Shown here piece after piece: positions 25,649-34,567 of a stretch of DNA of 64,000 nucleotides; within the stretch, counting starts at the first letter, position 1, and every line of letters starts with the position of its first letter. Both the position numbers and the translations under genes were made by a program. The stretch is from G965220305 sp965220305 (GTDB lineage Bacteria; Chloroflexota; Dehalococcoidia; Lucifugimonadales; UBA3495), in NCBI GenBank assembly GCA_965220305.1, contig OZ244817.1:2666001-2730000 (forward strand), given 5' to 3'. The notes under the pieces were generated by a model that saw only the letters and a program-made list of their open reading frames with translations, was not told where the DNA came from and ran no database searches.

Positions 25649-25899
25649 CGCATTAACTCCGTTATAGAAACGGTAATTGTGGCCGCAGCCACTCCGATAG
25701 AAGCTGTGCCAAAGATGATGTCCAGGGCCGTTTGGACAGCGCCTTCGTTACTGTACTGGCCTACTTCCTTCCACGATAGCAGGCCCACGCCACAAATAGT
25801 CTGAAGGCTGAAAAGGAAAAAGTAGGCCGATTTCCAGCCGGGAGATACGCTCCAAATGGACTCCCGGGGTTCCGGTGGGGGTTGACTTTCCTCGGTCAT
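25369..25899 (-). CDS. Membrane protein with RAEG/RAQG repeat tail
   Basis: A 176-residue protein. Two membrane helices (about 25-43 and 58-85) are followed by a basic helix (EKLLKPLREKRRMEREQW), then about six Gly-Arg-Ala-(Gln/Glu) tetrads, and a conserved C-terminal block WEAWNQRRLEALERGEPFDE. The protein at 39361-39783 has the same order: membrane helices, Glu/Gly/Arg repeats, then WEAWNKRREEALANNQPFDE. So the window has a small paralogous family with unknown function. Start at the ATG for MTEES. Confidence 0.7.
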   Translation of the reverse strand: MTEESQPPPEPRESIWSVSPGWKSAYFFLFSLQTICGVGLLSWKEVGQYSNEGAVQTALDIIFGTASIGVAAATITVSITELMRGAMVVGAYLEEKLLKPLREKRRMEREQWIAQRQAEGRAQGRAQGRAEGRAQGRAEGRADNQKIWEAWNQRRLEALERGEPFDESTPTTQEEP

Positions 25900-25955
25900 T
25901 TGTCGTCGTTGTCCCCCCACTCGGCAAGAGAACCGCTATCTCTCGGCAACCGTGC

Positions 25956-27065
25956 CTACCCGGGCTTGAACCCCACCTTGGGCAATACCCTCTTCAGTGC
26001 CTCAATGACGAATTCGATGTCCTCCTGGTAGACGTAGCCCAAGTGTCCGATGCGGAAGATGTCGTTGGTTATCTTCCCCTGGCCCCCGGCCAGCACCACG
26101 TTTTCCTCGGTACGCATCAACCCCATCAACCGGCGACCGTCAATCCCCTCGGGCATCTTGATGGCGGTTACCGTGTTGGAAGCCCGCGACTCGTCGGTGG
26201 CGAACAGCTCCAGGCCCAGGTCCTGCACGGCGTCCCGGGTGTACTGGGCGATGCTGGCGTGGCGGTCGAAGAGGTTTTCCATCCCTTCGGCCAGCATCTT
26301 CTCCAGGGCCAGGCGCAGCCCGTACATGGCCGATAGGTTGGGAGTCCAGGGGGTTTGGCCCCGCTCCAAGTAGCTCTTGGCCTCAGCCAGGTCGAAGTAG
26401 AACCGGGGCATGTCGGCGCTCGGCTGGGCTTCCCAAGCGGCGTCGCTGACGCTGATGAAGGCCAGGCCCGGCGGGATCATGAACCCCTTCTGGGAAGCGG
26501 TGCCCACCATGTCGCAGTCCCAGCCGTCCACCGGCAGGGGAACGCAGCCCAGGCTGCTGACGGCGTCCACCAGCACCAACTTGCCGAACTCTCCCTTGAT
26601 GATACTGGCCAGGGTCTCCAGGTCGTGGGTCACGCCGGTGGAAGTCTCGTTATGCGTAACCAGCACTGCTTTGATTTCCGGGTCCTGCCGCAGGACTTCC
26701 CGCACCGCCTCCGGGTCTATGGGGTCGCCCCACTCGAAGTTGAGCCGCTGCACGTCGGCCTTGTAGGCGTCGGCGATGTCGGCGAAGCGGTCGCCGAAGG
26801 AGCCGGCGCTGGCCGACAGCACCTTCTCCCCCGGGGAAAGCACATTCACGATGGAGGCTTCCAGCGCGCCGGTGCCCGACGAGGTCAGGATGAACACGTC
26901 GTTCTCGGTCATAAAGACCTGTTTCAGCCTCTCGGTGGCCTCTTGAATCAGCTCCAGAAATTCCGGCCCCCGGTGATTGATCATCGGGTCTGACATGGCC
27001 TCCACTATGTCATCGGGCACCGGAGTGGGGCCTGGGGTCCTGAGGTTCTGCCGGGCTAACGTCAC
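25956..27065 (-). CDS. Class V aminotransferase (alanine-glyoxylate / serine-pyruvate type)
   Basis: A 369-residue PLP enzyme. NLRTPGPTPVPDDIVEAM is the usual start; TSSGTGALEASIVN (61-74) is the phosphate-binding loop; VLVDAVSSLGCVP (164-176) and GTASQKGFMIPPG with the PLP Lys193 are clear. Members convert glyoxylate plus alanine or serine to glycine; that would feed the glycine cleavage system encoded at 11.9-16.8 kb, although they are not one operon. GTG start at 27065 with GGAGGATG upstream. Confidence 0.92.
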   Translation of the reverse strand: MTLARQNLRTPGPTPVPDDIVEAMSDPMINHRGPEFLELIQEATERLKQVFMTENDVFILTSSGTGALEASIVNVLSPGEKVLSASAGSFGDRFADIADAYKADVQRLNFEWGDPIDPEAVREVLRQDPEIKAVLVTHNETSTGVTHDLETLASIIKGEFGKLVLVDAVSSLGCVPLPVDGWDCDMVGTASQKGFMIPPGLAFISVSDAAWEAQPSADMPRFYFDLAEAKSYLERGQTPWTPNLSAMYGLRLALEKMLAEGMENLFDRHASIAQYTRDAVQDLGLELFATDESRASNTVTAIKMPEGIDGRRLMGLMRTEENVVLAGGQGKITNDIFRIGHLGYVYQEDIEFVIEALKRVLPKVGFKPG

Positions 27066-27475
27066 GATACATCCTCCAGGGAGTAAACAGCGGTCGTTAC
27101 GGGACAACGGGATTCACCCCCGGGCTTCCGGGGCTACGAAACACGATTATAGCACTACGGCGAATGCTGCGCACGGAGCCCCACCGTTGGGGCAGGGGCC
27201 TTTTGATTGTCATCACACCCCACACCAATAGATCCGTCATTCCGGCGGAGGCCGGAATCCAGGGGTGTTGGGACGAGATTTGTCAGGCTCAACATAAGCG
27301 GCTGTCTGTAAGGACCGGCCCTGGGTACGCCTGTCGGACTATCAACCGGCCCTCGGACAAGCCCAGGGTGAGCGGACATGTAATCGAATGAGGATCTCCA
27401 AGAGACCCTGTGAGGAGCGTCCTGCCCAATGTCAGCGTAAACCTCTTACGTCCCCACCCATGCTATAATTTCTCC
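27066..27475. other. Intergenic region between aminotransferase and helicase genes
   Basis: No gene is supported. A CGTCATTCCGGCGGAGGCC palindrome is at 27235-27265, a TTTTGATTGTC fragment is at 27201-27211, and the helicase promoter is at the right end. Confidence 0.55.
27461..27469 (+). promoter_or_regulatory. Extended -10 promoter immediately before the uvrD/pcrA start
   Basis: TGCTATAAT (consensus extended -10) ends six bases before the ATG at 27476. Transcription would begin at or one base from the start codon, implying a leaderless mRNA. No -35 is evident, as expected with an extended -10. Confidence 0.55.
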
Positions 27476-29695
27476 ATGACGACAGGGCTGGAAATCCTTG
27501 AGGGGCTGAACCCCAACCAACGGGAGGCCGTGGAGACCATCGACGGCCCGTTGCTGATTGTGGCCGGGCCGGGCAGCGGTAAGACCCGGGTAATTACCCA
27601 CCGCATCGCCTACTTGAATCGGGTCAAGGGGGTCCGCCCCTACCGCATCGCCGCCGTCACCTTCACCAACAAGGCGGCCCGGGAGATGGGAGACCGGCTG
27701 CAACGGCTGGTGGGCCCCGCAGCCAACACCCTGACGGTGGGCACCTTCCACGCCTTTTGCGCCCAACTACTCCGCCGGGAAGGCCACGCCCTGGGCCTGG
27801 ACCCCCGTTACTCCATCTTTGATACTGACGACCAGTTGTCCATCCTCAAGCAGGCTATGGAACTGGCCGAGATTGACCCCAAGCAGAACCACCCCCGGGC
27901 CGTGTTGGGAGTCATCTCCCGGGCCAAGAGCCTGTTGCTGGACTCCCAGGGGCTGGCCCGCCAGGCCAAGCAGAACCAGGACTACTTTGAGGAGCTAAGT
28001 TCCCGGGTCTACCACTACTACGAGGAGTTGCTGGGCCGCAATAACGCCGTGGACTTCGACGACCTGCTGCTGAAGTCGGTGCAACTGCTGCAGGAGTATC
28101 CGGGGGTGCGGCAAAACTACCAGGACCGTTACCAGTACCTGATGGTGGACGAGTTCCAGGATACCAACGTGGCCCAGTACCGCCTGTCCCGGCTGCTGAC
28201 CGGCGACCACGAGAACATCTGCGTGGTGGGCGACCCGGACCAGTCGATTTACTCCTGGCGCAACGCCGACATCCGCAACATCCTCAGCTTTCAGCGGGAC
28301 TACCCCCAGTCCCGCATCATCGCCCTGGAGCAGAACTACCGCTCCACGGCCACCATTCTGGAGGTTGCCAAGCATCTAATCTCCGCCAACGGTATGCGGC
28401 TGCAGAAGGACCTGTTTACCGACAACCCCAAGGGGGCGCCGGTGACGGTGCACGAGGCCTACGACGAGGCCGAAGAAGCCGGCTTCGTGGTTACGGAAAT
28501 TGACCGGCTCATCCGCCAGGAGAAGCTCAGCCCCGGGGCCTGCGCCGTAATGTACCGGGTCAACGCCCAGTCCCGCGCCCTGGAAGAAGCCTGCCTGCAA
28601 CAGGGGGTCAAGTACCGGCTGGTGGGCGGCGTCCGCTTCTACCAGCGGAAGGAAATCAAGGACTTGCTGGCCTATCTCCACCTGCTGTACAACCCCCAGG
28701 ACGAGGTCAACCTGGGACGGGTGGTTGGCGTGCCTCCCCGGGGTGTGGGGGCCAAGACCATGCAGCAACTGGTCACCTGGTCCCAACGCAATGACATCTC
28801 CCTGTTCGCCGCCATGCAGCGCATTGCCGCCGCCCGCCAGTCGGGGGAGGCCATCCCGCTGCAACTGACCGCCCGGGCCGTCAACGCCATCGCCAAGTTT
28901 GCCGACACTATGGGCGTGCTGATTCAGCAGGCGGCCCAGCTCAAGATTGTGGACCTCATCGACCAGGTGTTGGAGGACTCGGGGCTGCGCAACCACATCC
29001 AGAACAGCGACGACCGCCCGGATGAACGCTGGGAAAATATTATGGAGTTTCGGGAGACGGCCCGGGAGTTCGACAGCCAGGACCCCCCCGATGGCCTGGC
29101 CAGCCTGCTGGAACGGGCGTCCCTGGTGGCCGACGTTGACAGCTACGAGGACTCGTCCGAGTCCATCACCCTGATAACTCTGCACCAAGCCAAGGGCCTG
29201 GAATTTCCGGTGGTGTTCATCGTCGGCCTGGAGGAGGGGTTGCTGCCCCACAGCCGTTCCATCGAGAGCGAGGACCAGTTGGAAGAGGAGCGACGGCTGT
29301 GCTACGTGGGGTTCACCCGGGCCCAGGAGAGGCTGTATCTGCTGCGGGCCTTTCGGCGGGGGTTCCGGGGCAGCAGCGGGCCGACGATGGCTTCCCGCTT
29401 CCTGCAGGAGATACCCGCCGACCTGGTGGCTTCGCCTCGGGCCGCCAAGGGTGGCAGAACGGCCCAGACCGCGCCCCCATCCTGGGCCACCTGGAACCCT
29501 GCCGGTGCGCCCAAGCCGCCCCGGGTCTCCCTGCAGGTGGGCGATTCGGTGCGCCACACCGTCTTTGGCGAAGGCGTGGTGCTGAGCTTTGTCCCTTCGG
29601 GGGATGACCACGAGGTGACGGTCCAGTTCGCCGATGGCGTGGGCCTGAAGCGTCTGTTGGCCAGCTTCGCCCCCCTGGAAAAGCTGGAGGCGTAA
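27476..29695 (+). CDS. UvrD/PcrA-type superfamily 1 DNA helicase
   Basis: A 739-residue SF1A helicase. Motif I GPGSGKT (31-37), Ia TFTNKAAREM, motif II VDEFQDTN (about 222-229), motif III GDPDQSIYSWRNAD, motif IV ALEQNYRS, motif V TLHQAKGLEFPVVF and motif VI VGFTRAQERLYL are all intact. The C-terminal 80 residues include a Tudor-like end (GDSVRHTVFGEGVVLSF) typical of PcrA. Translocates 3'-5' in repair and replication restart. The start is the ATG just after the -10 box. Confidence 0.97.
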   Translation: MTTGLEILEGLNPNQREAVETIDGPLLIVAGPGSGKTRVITHRIAYLNRVKGVRPYRIAAVTFTNKAAREMGDRLQRLVGPAANTLTVGTFHAFCAQLLRREGHALGLDPRYSIFDTDDQLSILKQAMELAEIDPKQNHPRAVLGVISRAKSLLLDSQGLARQAKQNQDYFEELSSRVYHYYEELLGRNNAVDFDDLLLKSVQLLQEYPGVRQNYQDRYQYLMVDEFQDTNVAQYRLSRLLTGDHENICVVGDPDQSIYSWRNADIRNILSFQRDYPQSRIIALEQNYRSTATILEVAKHLISANGMRLQKDLFTDNPKGAPVTVHEAYDEAEEAGFVVTEIDRLIRQEKLSPGACAVMYRVNAQSRALEEACLQQGVKYRLVGGVRFYQRKEIKDLLAYLHLLYNPQDEVNLGRVVGVPPRGVGAKTMQQLVTWSQRNDISLFAAMQRIAAARQSGEAIPLQLTARAVNAIAKFADTMGVLIQQAAQLKIVDLIDQVLEDSGLRNHIQNSDDRPDERWENIMEFRETAREFDSQDPPDGLASLLERASLVADVDSYEDSSESITLITLHQAKGLEFPVVFIVGLEEGLLPHSRSIESEDQLEEERRLCYVGFTRAQERLYLLRAFRRGFRGSSGPTMASRFLQEIPADLVASPRAAKGGRTAQTAPPSWATWNPAGAPKPPRVSLQVGDSVRHTVFGEGVVLSFVPSGDDHEVTVQFADGVGLKRLLASFAPLEKLEA

Positions 29696-30036
29696 TCCCC
29701 CGGTACAGCCCCTTCGACAAGCTCAGGGTGAGCGGTTCCTGGGTACTACATGAGTCCTGGGGTGAGCCTCCCCTTACCCCGCTCATGGCGAGCCTGTCGA
29801 ACCACACGCCAGGGGCGAAACCTGCGCCCAATCCTCGCCTACTTGAGAGGGAGAGTTTGAGATGGGCGTGGTCAAAGTTGCAGGCGTCCAGTCCGGGCGT
29901 TATAGTCTATCCCAGCTACTATGAAGTCTCGGTAGCGCACCGGCCAAGCGGGCAGGGTCGCTACCGATTTTCCTGTCTACCGTAACCCGAATAGCTTGAT
30001 ACTAAATTCTGCCGCAAGAGGCTTGGAGGCTTGGCA
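29696..30036. other. Intergenic region with GACAAGCTC repeats
   Basis: No gene is supported. Two copies of the TTCGACAAGCTCAGGGTGAG / GCGAGCCTGTCGAACC repeat lie at about 29708-29735 and 29781-29803. GGAGG at 30024 is the ribosome site of the next gene. Confidence 0.5.
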
Positions 30037-31131
30037 ATGAAGGCTGCCGTTCTGTACGAATACGGGAAACCGCTGGTAATTGAAGACGTGGAGTTGGACG
30101 ATCCCAAGGAAGGTGAGGTTCTGGTGAGAATTGGGGCTGCCGGCGTCTGCCGCAGCGATCGCCACTTCATGCACGGGGACGCTCGTATCAACCTGCCCGC
30201 GGTGCTGGGCCACGAGGGGGCCGCCACCGTGGAGAAGGTGGGCCCGGGGGTGAGCCTGACCAAGCCCGGCGACCAGGTAATCCTCTCCTTCGTGCCCGCC
30301 TGCGGTCGCTGCAAGTCCTGTTTGGAAGGCCACTCCAACCTTTGTGACCTGCACATGGCCACCGGCCCCTTCATGCTGGACGGCACCAGTCGGTTGCACA
30401 AGGGCGACCAGCGGATTCACCACATGGGCAAGGTCGCCTGCTTCGCCGAGTACGCTGTGGTGCCGGAGACGGGCTGCATTCCCATTGAGACGCCCCTGCC
30501 CATGGACAAGGCGGCCATGATTGGCTGCTGCGTCCCCACCGGCGTGGGGGCGGTCATGTACAGCGCCAAGGTGGTGCCGGGCAGCACCGTGGCGGTGGTG
30601 GGTTGCGGCGGCGTGGGCCTCAACGTGATTATGGGGGCCAAGCTGCTCAACGCCTCCAAGATTATCGCGGTGGACATTCGGGAGAGCCAGCTTGAATTCG
30701 CCATGAAGTTTGGCGCGACCCACTCGGTCAATGCCTCGGACCGGGACCCGGTGGCCCAGGTCAAGGAGCTTACCGACGGGCGGGGCGCCGATTACACCTT
30801 CGAGGTTTTCGGCTCCGCCGATACGGTCAAGGCGGCTTACGACATGTGCGCCAAGAGCGGCACGGTGACGGTGGTGGGCATCGCCCCCATGGATACGGAA
30901 GCCTCCATAAACGCCGTGGACCTGGTACGCAACGAAAAGACTATGCGGGGCACCTACTACGGCTCGGCCCGCTCCCGCACCGACATGCCCACCATGGTGG
31001 ACCTGTACCTGTCGGGCAAGCTGAACTTGGACGATTTGGTGGTGCGTCACTACAGCCTGGACCAGATCAACGAAGCCTACGAGGACATGGACAAGGGCGA
31101 GGTAGGCCGGGGCGCAATCGTCTTTGACTAG
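30037..31131 (+). CDS. Zinc-dependent alcohol dehydrogenase (MDR, class III-like)
   Basis: A 364-residue medium-chain dehydrogenase. Catalytic zinc residues: Cys in AAGVCRSDRHF (about 38), His-Glu in LGHEGAATV (about 62), and Cys in IGCCVPTGVG. Structural zinc: CGRCKSCLEGHSNLC, all four Cys. NAD motif VAVVGCGGVGLNVIMGAKLL. This set is typical of NAD- or mycothiol/NDMA-type alcohol dehydrogenases with broad substrates. ATG at 30037 with GGAGGC seven bases before. A GNAT gene follows. Confidence 0.93.
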   Translation: MKAAVLYEYGKPLVIEDVELDDPKEGEVLVRIGAAGVCRSDRHFMHGDARINLPAVLGHEGAATVEKVGPGVSLTKPGDQVILSFVPACGRCKSCLEGHSNLCDLHMATGPFMLDGTSRLHKGDQRIHHMGKVACFAEYAVVPETGCIPIETPLPMDKAAMIGCCVPTGVGAVMYSAKVVPGSTVAVVGCGGVGLNVIMGAKLLNASKIIAVDIRESQLEFAMKFGATHSVNASDRDPVAQVKELTDGRGADYTFEVFGSADTVKAAYDMCAKSGTVTVVGIAPMDTEASINAVDLVRNEKTMRGTYYGSARSRTDMPTMVDLYLSGKLNLDDLVVRHYSLDQINEAYEDMDKGEVGRGAIVFD

Positions 31132-31193
31132 TCTCTGGCGTTGTCGTCCTTCTTGACCGAATTGTCGGGTAGAGCGAGTTTGGAGGGTAGAGA

Positions 31194-31628
31194 TTGGACG
31201 GGGTAACGGTCAAGCTGGTGGAGACGGAAGAGGAGCTGGAAGGGGCCATCGACGTGCGGATGCAGGTTTTCGTCGCCGAGCAGTCGGTGCCCCCCGAGGA
31301 GGAGTTGGACGAGGCCGACTCCTCCGCCACCCACGCCGTTGCCCTCCACCAGGGCCAGGTCATCGCCACCGGACGCCTGGTGGTCCGCGAGGATACCACC
31401 GCCCAAATAGGCCGGATGGCGGTACGCCAACCCTGGCGACGCCACGGGGTAGGAGGCCGCATCCTACAGTCGCTGGAAGAAGAAGCCCGCGCCCAGGGGT
31501 TGACCCAGGCGGTGCTCCACGCCCAAGAGTACGTCAAGAGCTTCTACGCGGGCCACGGGTACTTGGAGCACGGCGAGACCTTCCTGGAAGTGGGCATCCC
31601 CCACATCGAAATGCGGAAGCAACTATAG
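31194..31628 (+). CDS. GNAT family N-acetyltransferase (ElaA-like)
   Basis: A 144-residue GNAT domain. VRMQVFVAEQSVPPEEELDEAD (about 21-42) matches ElaA-like proteins, RMAVRQPWRRHGVGGRIL (about 73-90) is the acetyl-CoA loop (R-x2-G-x-G), and FYAGHGYLEHGETFLEVGIPHIEM is the typical end. It would transfer acetyl from acetyl-CoA to an amine. It starts with TTG at 31194 after GGAGGGTAG. Confidence 0.88.
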   Translation: MDGVTVKLVETEEELEGAIDVRMQVFVAEQSVPPEEELDEADSSATHAVALHQGQVIATGRLVVREDTTAQIGRMAVRQPWRRHGVGGRILQSLEEEARAQGLTQAVLHAQEYVKSFYAGHGYLEHGETFLEVGIPHIEMRKQL

Positions 31629-31999
31629 CCTCAACCCAGTACCTTTGGTGCCGGAGAGGACAGCCGGACCCGAGTTATCTTACCCTCAACTGAAGGTCGG
31701 GGCGCGGGCCTCAATGGTGATATTGGACCGTCTCCGTCAGGAAGACGCCCAGCAGCGAGTTGCTCCGGTAGGCCGGGCGCGACTTGCCACTAACGTTAAC
31801 CCTGGACTCTGGTGGGAAGGAAGCTCCGAGGCCAACCAGTCGCTGGGACAGCACCCAGATCAATGAGCCTATGACCTTCATCGGCGGCATCTGGGAGTTG
31901 CGGAGAGTACCGGCGTTATTACCGTAGTCATTGCTTTCCTCAGTTTCGATGGATGGGATTCGGGGTGGGCGCCGGTCAGTACGCCCGCCCCGTGTGGGG
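31629..31999. other. Intergenic region with an unassigned open frame on the minus strand
   Basis: No gene can be supported. A minus-strand frame stays open from the end of the next gene to about 31710 (roughly 95 codons, with an internal ATG near 31890). Its translation has no recognisable motif and no clear ribosome site, so I do not call it. Confidence 0.4.
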
Positions 32000-32218
32000 T
32001 TACTCGCCCTGTACCAGTCGCAGAGCCAGTAGTATGACGACCAAGGATAGCAGGGCCACGATTAGGCCGCCGCCGATACCCAGGATTGCCAGCATGAGTC
32101 GGTCTATCCGTGTCCCCTGAGCTCGGACTTCGGCCCGCACGTCCTGGAGGGCCAGAATGACCTGTGCCATTTGCCCTTCCAGCCGCCCCAGCCGAGAATC
32201 GTCGGTCTCGAGTGCCAT
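32000..32218 (-). CDS. Short coiled-coil membrane protein
   Basis: A 72-residue protein: a coiled coil (about 8-45, with LEGQMAQVILALQDVRAEVRAQGTRIDRL) then a membrane helix (about 46-68, LAILGIGGGLIVALLSLVVILLAL). The IDRL...AILGIGGGL...AL junction is close to that of the gcv-operon protein at 14776-15117 (IDRLLLAIIGIGGGIIAAL), so they are paralogues. Function unknown. Confidence 0.65.
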   Translation of the reverse strand: MALETDDSRLGRLEGQMAQVILALQDVRAEVRAQGTRIDRLMLAILGIGGGLIVALLSLVVILLALRLVQGE

Positions 32219-32394
32219 TGCCAGACTCCTACTAATAAAGACCACGGCGAATCCGCCTGTCAAGTGCTTCAGACCCCGCTACTTCCACGGATTGACCGGG
32301 CAGCGAAGCATTTCGAGAGTATTCAACCGCCGGTCGAATGCTTGTCTCTTAGCCCATACGTCGCCTTTGATAACCGCCAGATGACCGGCGACGG

Positions 32395-32805
32395 TCATCC
32401 GTAAGTCAAGCCCGCGCCTCCCTCGGCCAATCCCTCCGCGTACTCTTGCCAGAGGTCCAACTCCCAACTCAAGTCCAAAAGGTCGAAGCCTGAAACTTCG
32501 TGGACCATGCGTTCCAGGGTCGGCCTCGCGCATACCATAACGGGGCCCTTACCGTTCTTCTGGAAGAAGGCCAAATGTTCCGCCTGTAGGTCTTCGAGTT
32601 CCTTCTCAACCTGCCCACCTTTGGCTATAAGAGACTCCCACGCCTCGGCATCCGGGTTCCCACAAGCGGTCGTAAGTACGAGTGCCGCGAGGCACGCAGT
32701 GAGCAGCGCGGCGCGGCGGATTAGAGCCACTCCAAGAACAACCCTTGCCCGACGTAGTAACACTTCCGGCCGTCGGGCGCGCGTGCTCCGGAAGGTCATC
32801 TTCAA
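32395..32805 (-). CDS. Predicted lipoprotein, unknown
   Basis: A 136-residue protein with a basic N terminus, a hydrophobic signal (about 28-46) and a good lipobox, LTTAC, followed by Gly-Asn-Pro-Asp. The mature part is helical and acidic (SLIAKGGQVEKELEDLQAEHLAFF). The start codon is uncertain because the leader before the signal is long; a start nearer to residue 23 is possible. Function unknown. Confidence 0.55.
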   Translation of the reverse strand: MKMTFRSTRARRPEVLLRRARVVLGVALIRRAALLTACLAALVLTTACGNPDAEAWESLIAKGGQVEKELEDLQAEHLAFFQKNGKGPVMVCARPTLERMVHEVSGFDLLDLSWELDLWQEYAEGLAEGGAGLTYG

Positions 32806-32975
32806 CGTCCGTGACCTCGAACACGCGTAGGCAGGCGCGGGAAGGACATTGCGTCTTAGCCGGACGATTGGGAAATCCCGTCCGTTCTGTCACGTGGCAC
32901 TCTCGTTGTGAGCCAACGCTCTGAATTCGTTTCTGGCTTCCGAGATGCTATCCCCGCCGTCCGTTGACGCTCCCG

Positions 32976-33287
32976 CTAGGCCACCCCGGCGGCGGCCTCC
33001 ACTCCTTCGATAACCCGCACTTCCATCTTGGCGATGTGGCTGGTGGGGATGTCCGCCAGGGCGGTGCGCTCCGGAGAGGCGAAGTATGCCGATTCCTTCT
33101 CGGGTATTTCCTCGGAACTGTTGAAGCTTCGCACCCAAATGAACTCGGTACGGTCGGAGTTGACCCAGGAGTTCACCACCGGGATGCCCAGCTTGTCGTG
33201 CAGGGGGCGGATGTGCTCGTTGAACACCTTGAGCCAGGAGTCCATCATGCCCCGGTTGATGGTGTAGATGCGTAGTTGGTAGACCAT
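32976..33287 (-). CDS. NIPSNAP family protein
   Basis: A 103-residue NIPSNAP ferredoxin-like fold protein: YQLRIYTINRGMMDSWLKVFNEHIRPLHDKLGI is the family's first strand-helix, followed by FIWVRSFNSSEEIPEKESAYFASPE. Bacterial NIPSNAPs are usually found near small-molecule catabolic enzymes; no activity is established. It lies just after the enolase-superfamily gene on the same strand (49 bases), so the two are probably co-transcribed. Confidence 0.9.
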   Translation of the reverse strand: MVYQLRIYTINRGMMDSWLKVFNEHIRPLHDKLGIPVVNSWVNSDRTEFIWVRSFNSSEEIPEKESAYFASPERTALADIPTSHIAKMEVRVIEGVEAAAGVA

Positions 33288-33336
33288 TTCGTTACTCCTC
33301 AGAAAGTTAGGGGACTGTTGGCTGCCACTGGTACAA

Positions 33337-34422
33337 TCAACTAACCTGGTACTGCCTGATGGCGTCCTGGCTGAACGACAGCCCCAACCCGGGCCGGTCC
33401 GGAACCACGAGTTCCCCGTCCTCGATGGCCGGGGTCTCCTCGAATAGGCGCAGCGACCAGGGCATGTACTCCACCGTCAGCCCGTTGGGTATGGCTGAGA
33501 TGGTATGCACCTGGATTTCCGGCACCAGGTGGCTGACCACGGGCAGGTTGAAGGCTTCGGCCATGCCGGCCACCTTCTTGAACTGGGTGATGCCGCCCAC
33601 CCGCAACAGGTCAATCATCACGATGTCGACGGAGCGGGCTTCCAGCATGTGGCGGAATGGCCGGATGCCGTAGACGTACTCGCCGGCGCAGATGGGCGTG
33701 GTTAGGGCATCGGCTACCCGGGCCAAACCCTGGTAATCGTCCTTAGCCACCACGTCTTCCAGCCAAAACAGGTGGTACTGCTCCACCCGGCTGCCGATGT
33801 CGATGGCCTGGTTCACGTCCCAGAGCTGGTTGATGTCGCACATCAGGTCGATGTCCGGGCCCACGGCTTCCCGCATAACCCGCATCCGATCAATCTCCCG
33901 GGCAGCGGTGGGCTCAGCCCCCATCTGGGTCTTCATCTGCTTGAACCCCATGTCCACCAGCCTCGGGCCGGCCTCGGCCAGGTACTCCAGGTTCATGGGA
34001 CGCATCAGCGCGCCGCTGGCGTAGGTGGGAGCCCGGTCCCGATACCCGCCCAGCAGAGAGCACACCGATTGGTCCAGGGCCTTGCCCTTGATGTCCCACA
34101 GGGCTATGTCAATGGCGGAAAGGGCCAGGGTAAAGATTCCCTCGGGGCCGGCGCCGCTGGCGGCCAGCCGCAGCTTATCCACGACGGCTTCCACCGCCAT
34201 CGGGTCATCGCCGATAATGAGCTCGCACATATTGTCCACGGCCTCCCGCAGGGCCGGGGTGAGGGGGCCGCCGAAGAAGGTGATGCCAATGCCCTGGATG
34301 CCCTCGTCGGTGTCCAGTTCCAGGGTGACGAACTCCCGGGTGCCGGGCTGGGGCACCCCCACTATCAGGGGGTTATCTGCCGGAGTGCTCAGGACTCGGG
34401 TGGTAGATTTGGTCAGTCTCAT
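33337..34422 (-). CDS. Mandelate racemase/muconate lactonising enzyme (enolase superfamily)
   Basis: A 361-residue enolase-superfamily enzyme. Metal ligands are Asp196 (DLMCDINQ), Glu222 (FWLEDV) and Glu248 (AGEYVYG). The acid/base side has Lys164 in MKTQMG, where the second Lys of the K-x-K motif is Gln166, and His298 in VVSHLVPEIQVH. That combination fits the mandelate-racemase-type acid-sugar dehydratase group, acting with one lysine and the late histidine. Substrate unknown. It precedes the NIPSNAP gene in a probable two-gene unit. Confidence 0.92.
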   Translation of the reverse strand: MRLTKSTTRVLSTPADNPLIVGVPQPGTREFVTLELDTDEGIQGIGITFFGGPLTPALREAVDNMCELIIGDDPMAVEAVVDKLRLAASGAGPEGIFTLALSAIDIALWDIKGKALDQSVCSLLGGYRDRAPTYASGALMRPMNLEYLAEAGPRLVDMGFKQMKTQMGAEPTAAREIDRMRVMREAVGPDIDLMCDINQLWDVNQAIDIGSRVEQYHLFWLEDVVAKDDYQGLARVADALTTPICAGEYVYGIRPFRHMLEARSVDIVMIDLLRVGGITQFKKVAGMAEAFNLPVVSHLVPEIQVHTISAIPNGLTVEYMPWSLRLFEETPAIEDGELVVPDRPGLGLSFSQDAIRQYQVS

Positions 34423-34567
34423 GGCTCAGTTCCTCCACCAGCTTCTTCGGAAAGGCGGGCTATCTGCCCAAGTGCACTGGCAGGTTAGCATGGAACACCA
34501 GAGGGGGCAAGCCGTCACCACCGACCGTCATTCCGGCGCAGGCCGGAATCCAGGGGAGGGGCCCGTA

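Noticed and set aside
28376..29611. A 411-codon open frame antisense to the helicase gene
   Set aside because: Helicase motifs are intact on the other strand; this frame is compositional.
29977..31050. A 357-codon frame antisense to the alcohol dehydrogenase
   Set aside because: Zinc and NAD motifs are intact on the plus strand.
31629..31999. A minus-strand open frame of about 95 codons
   Set aside because: No recognisable motif, no clear ribosome site, and it begins within another gene's end.
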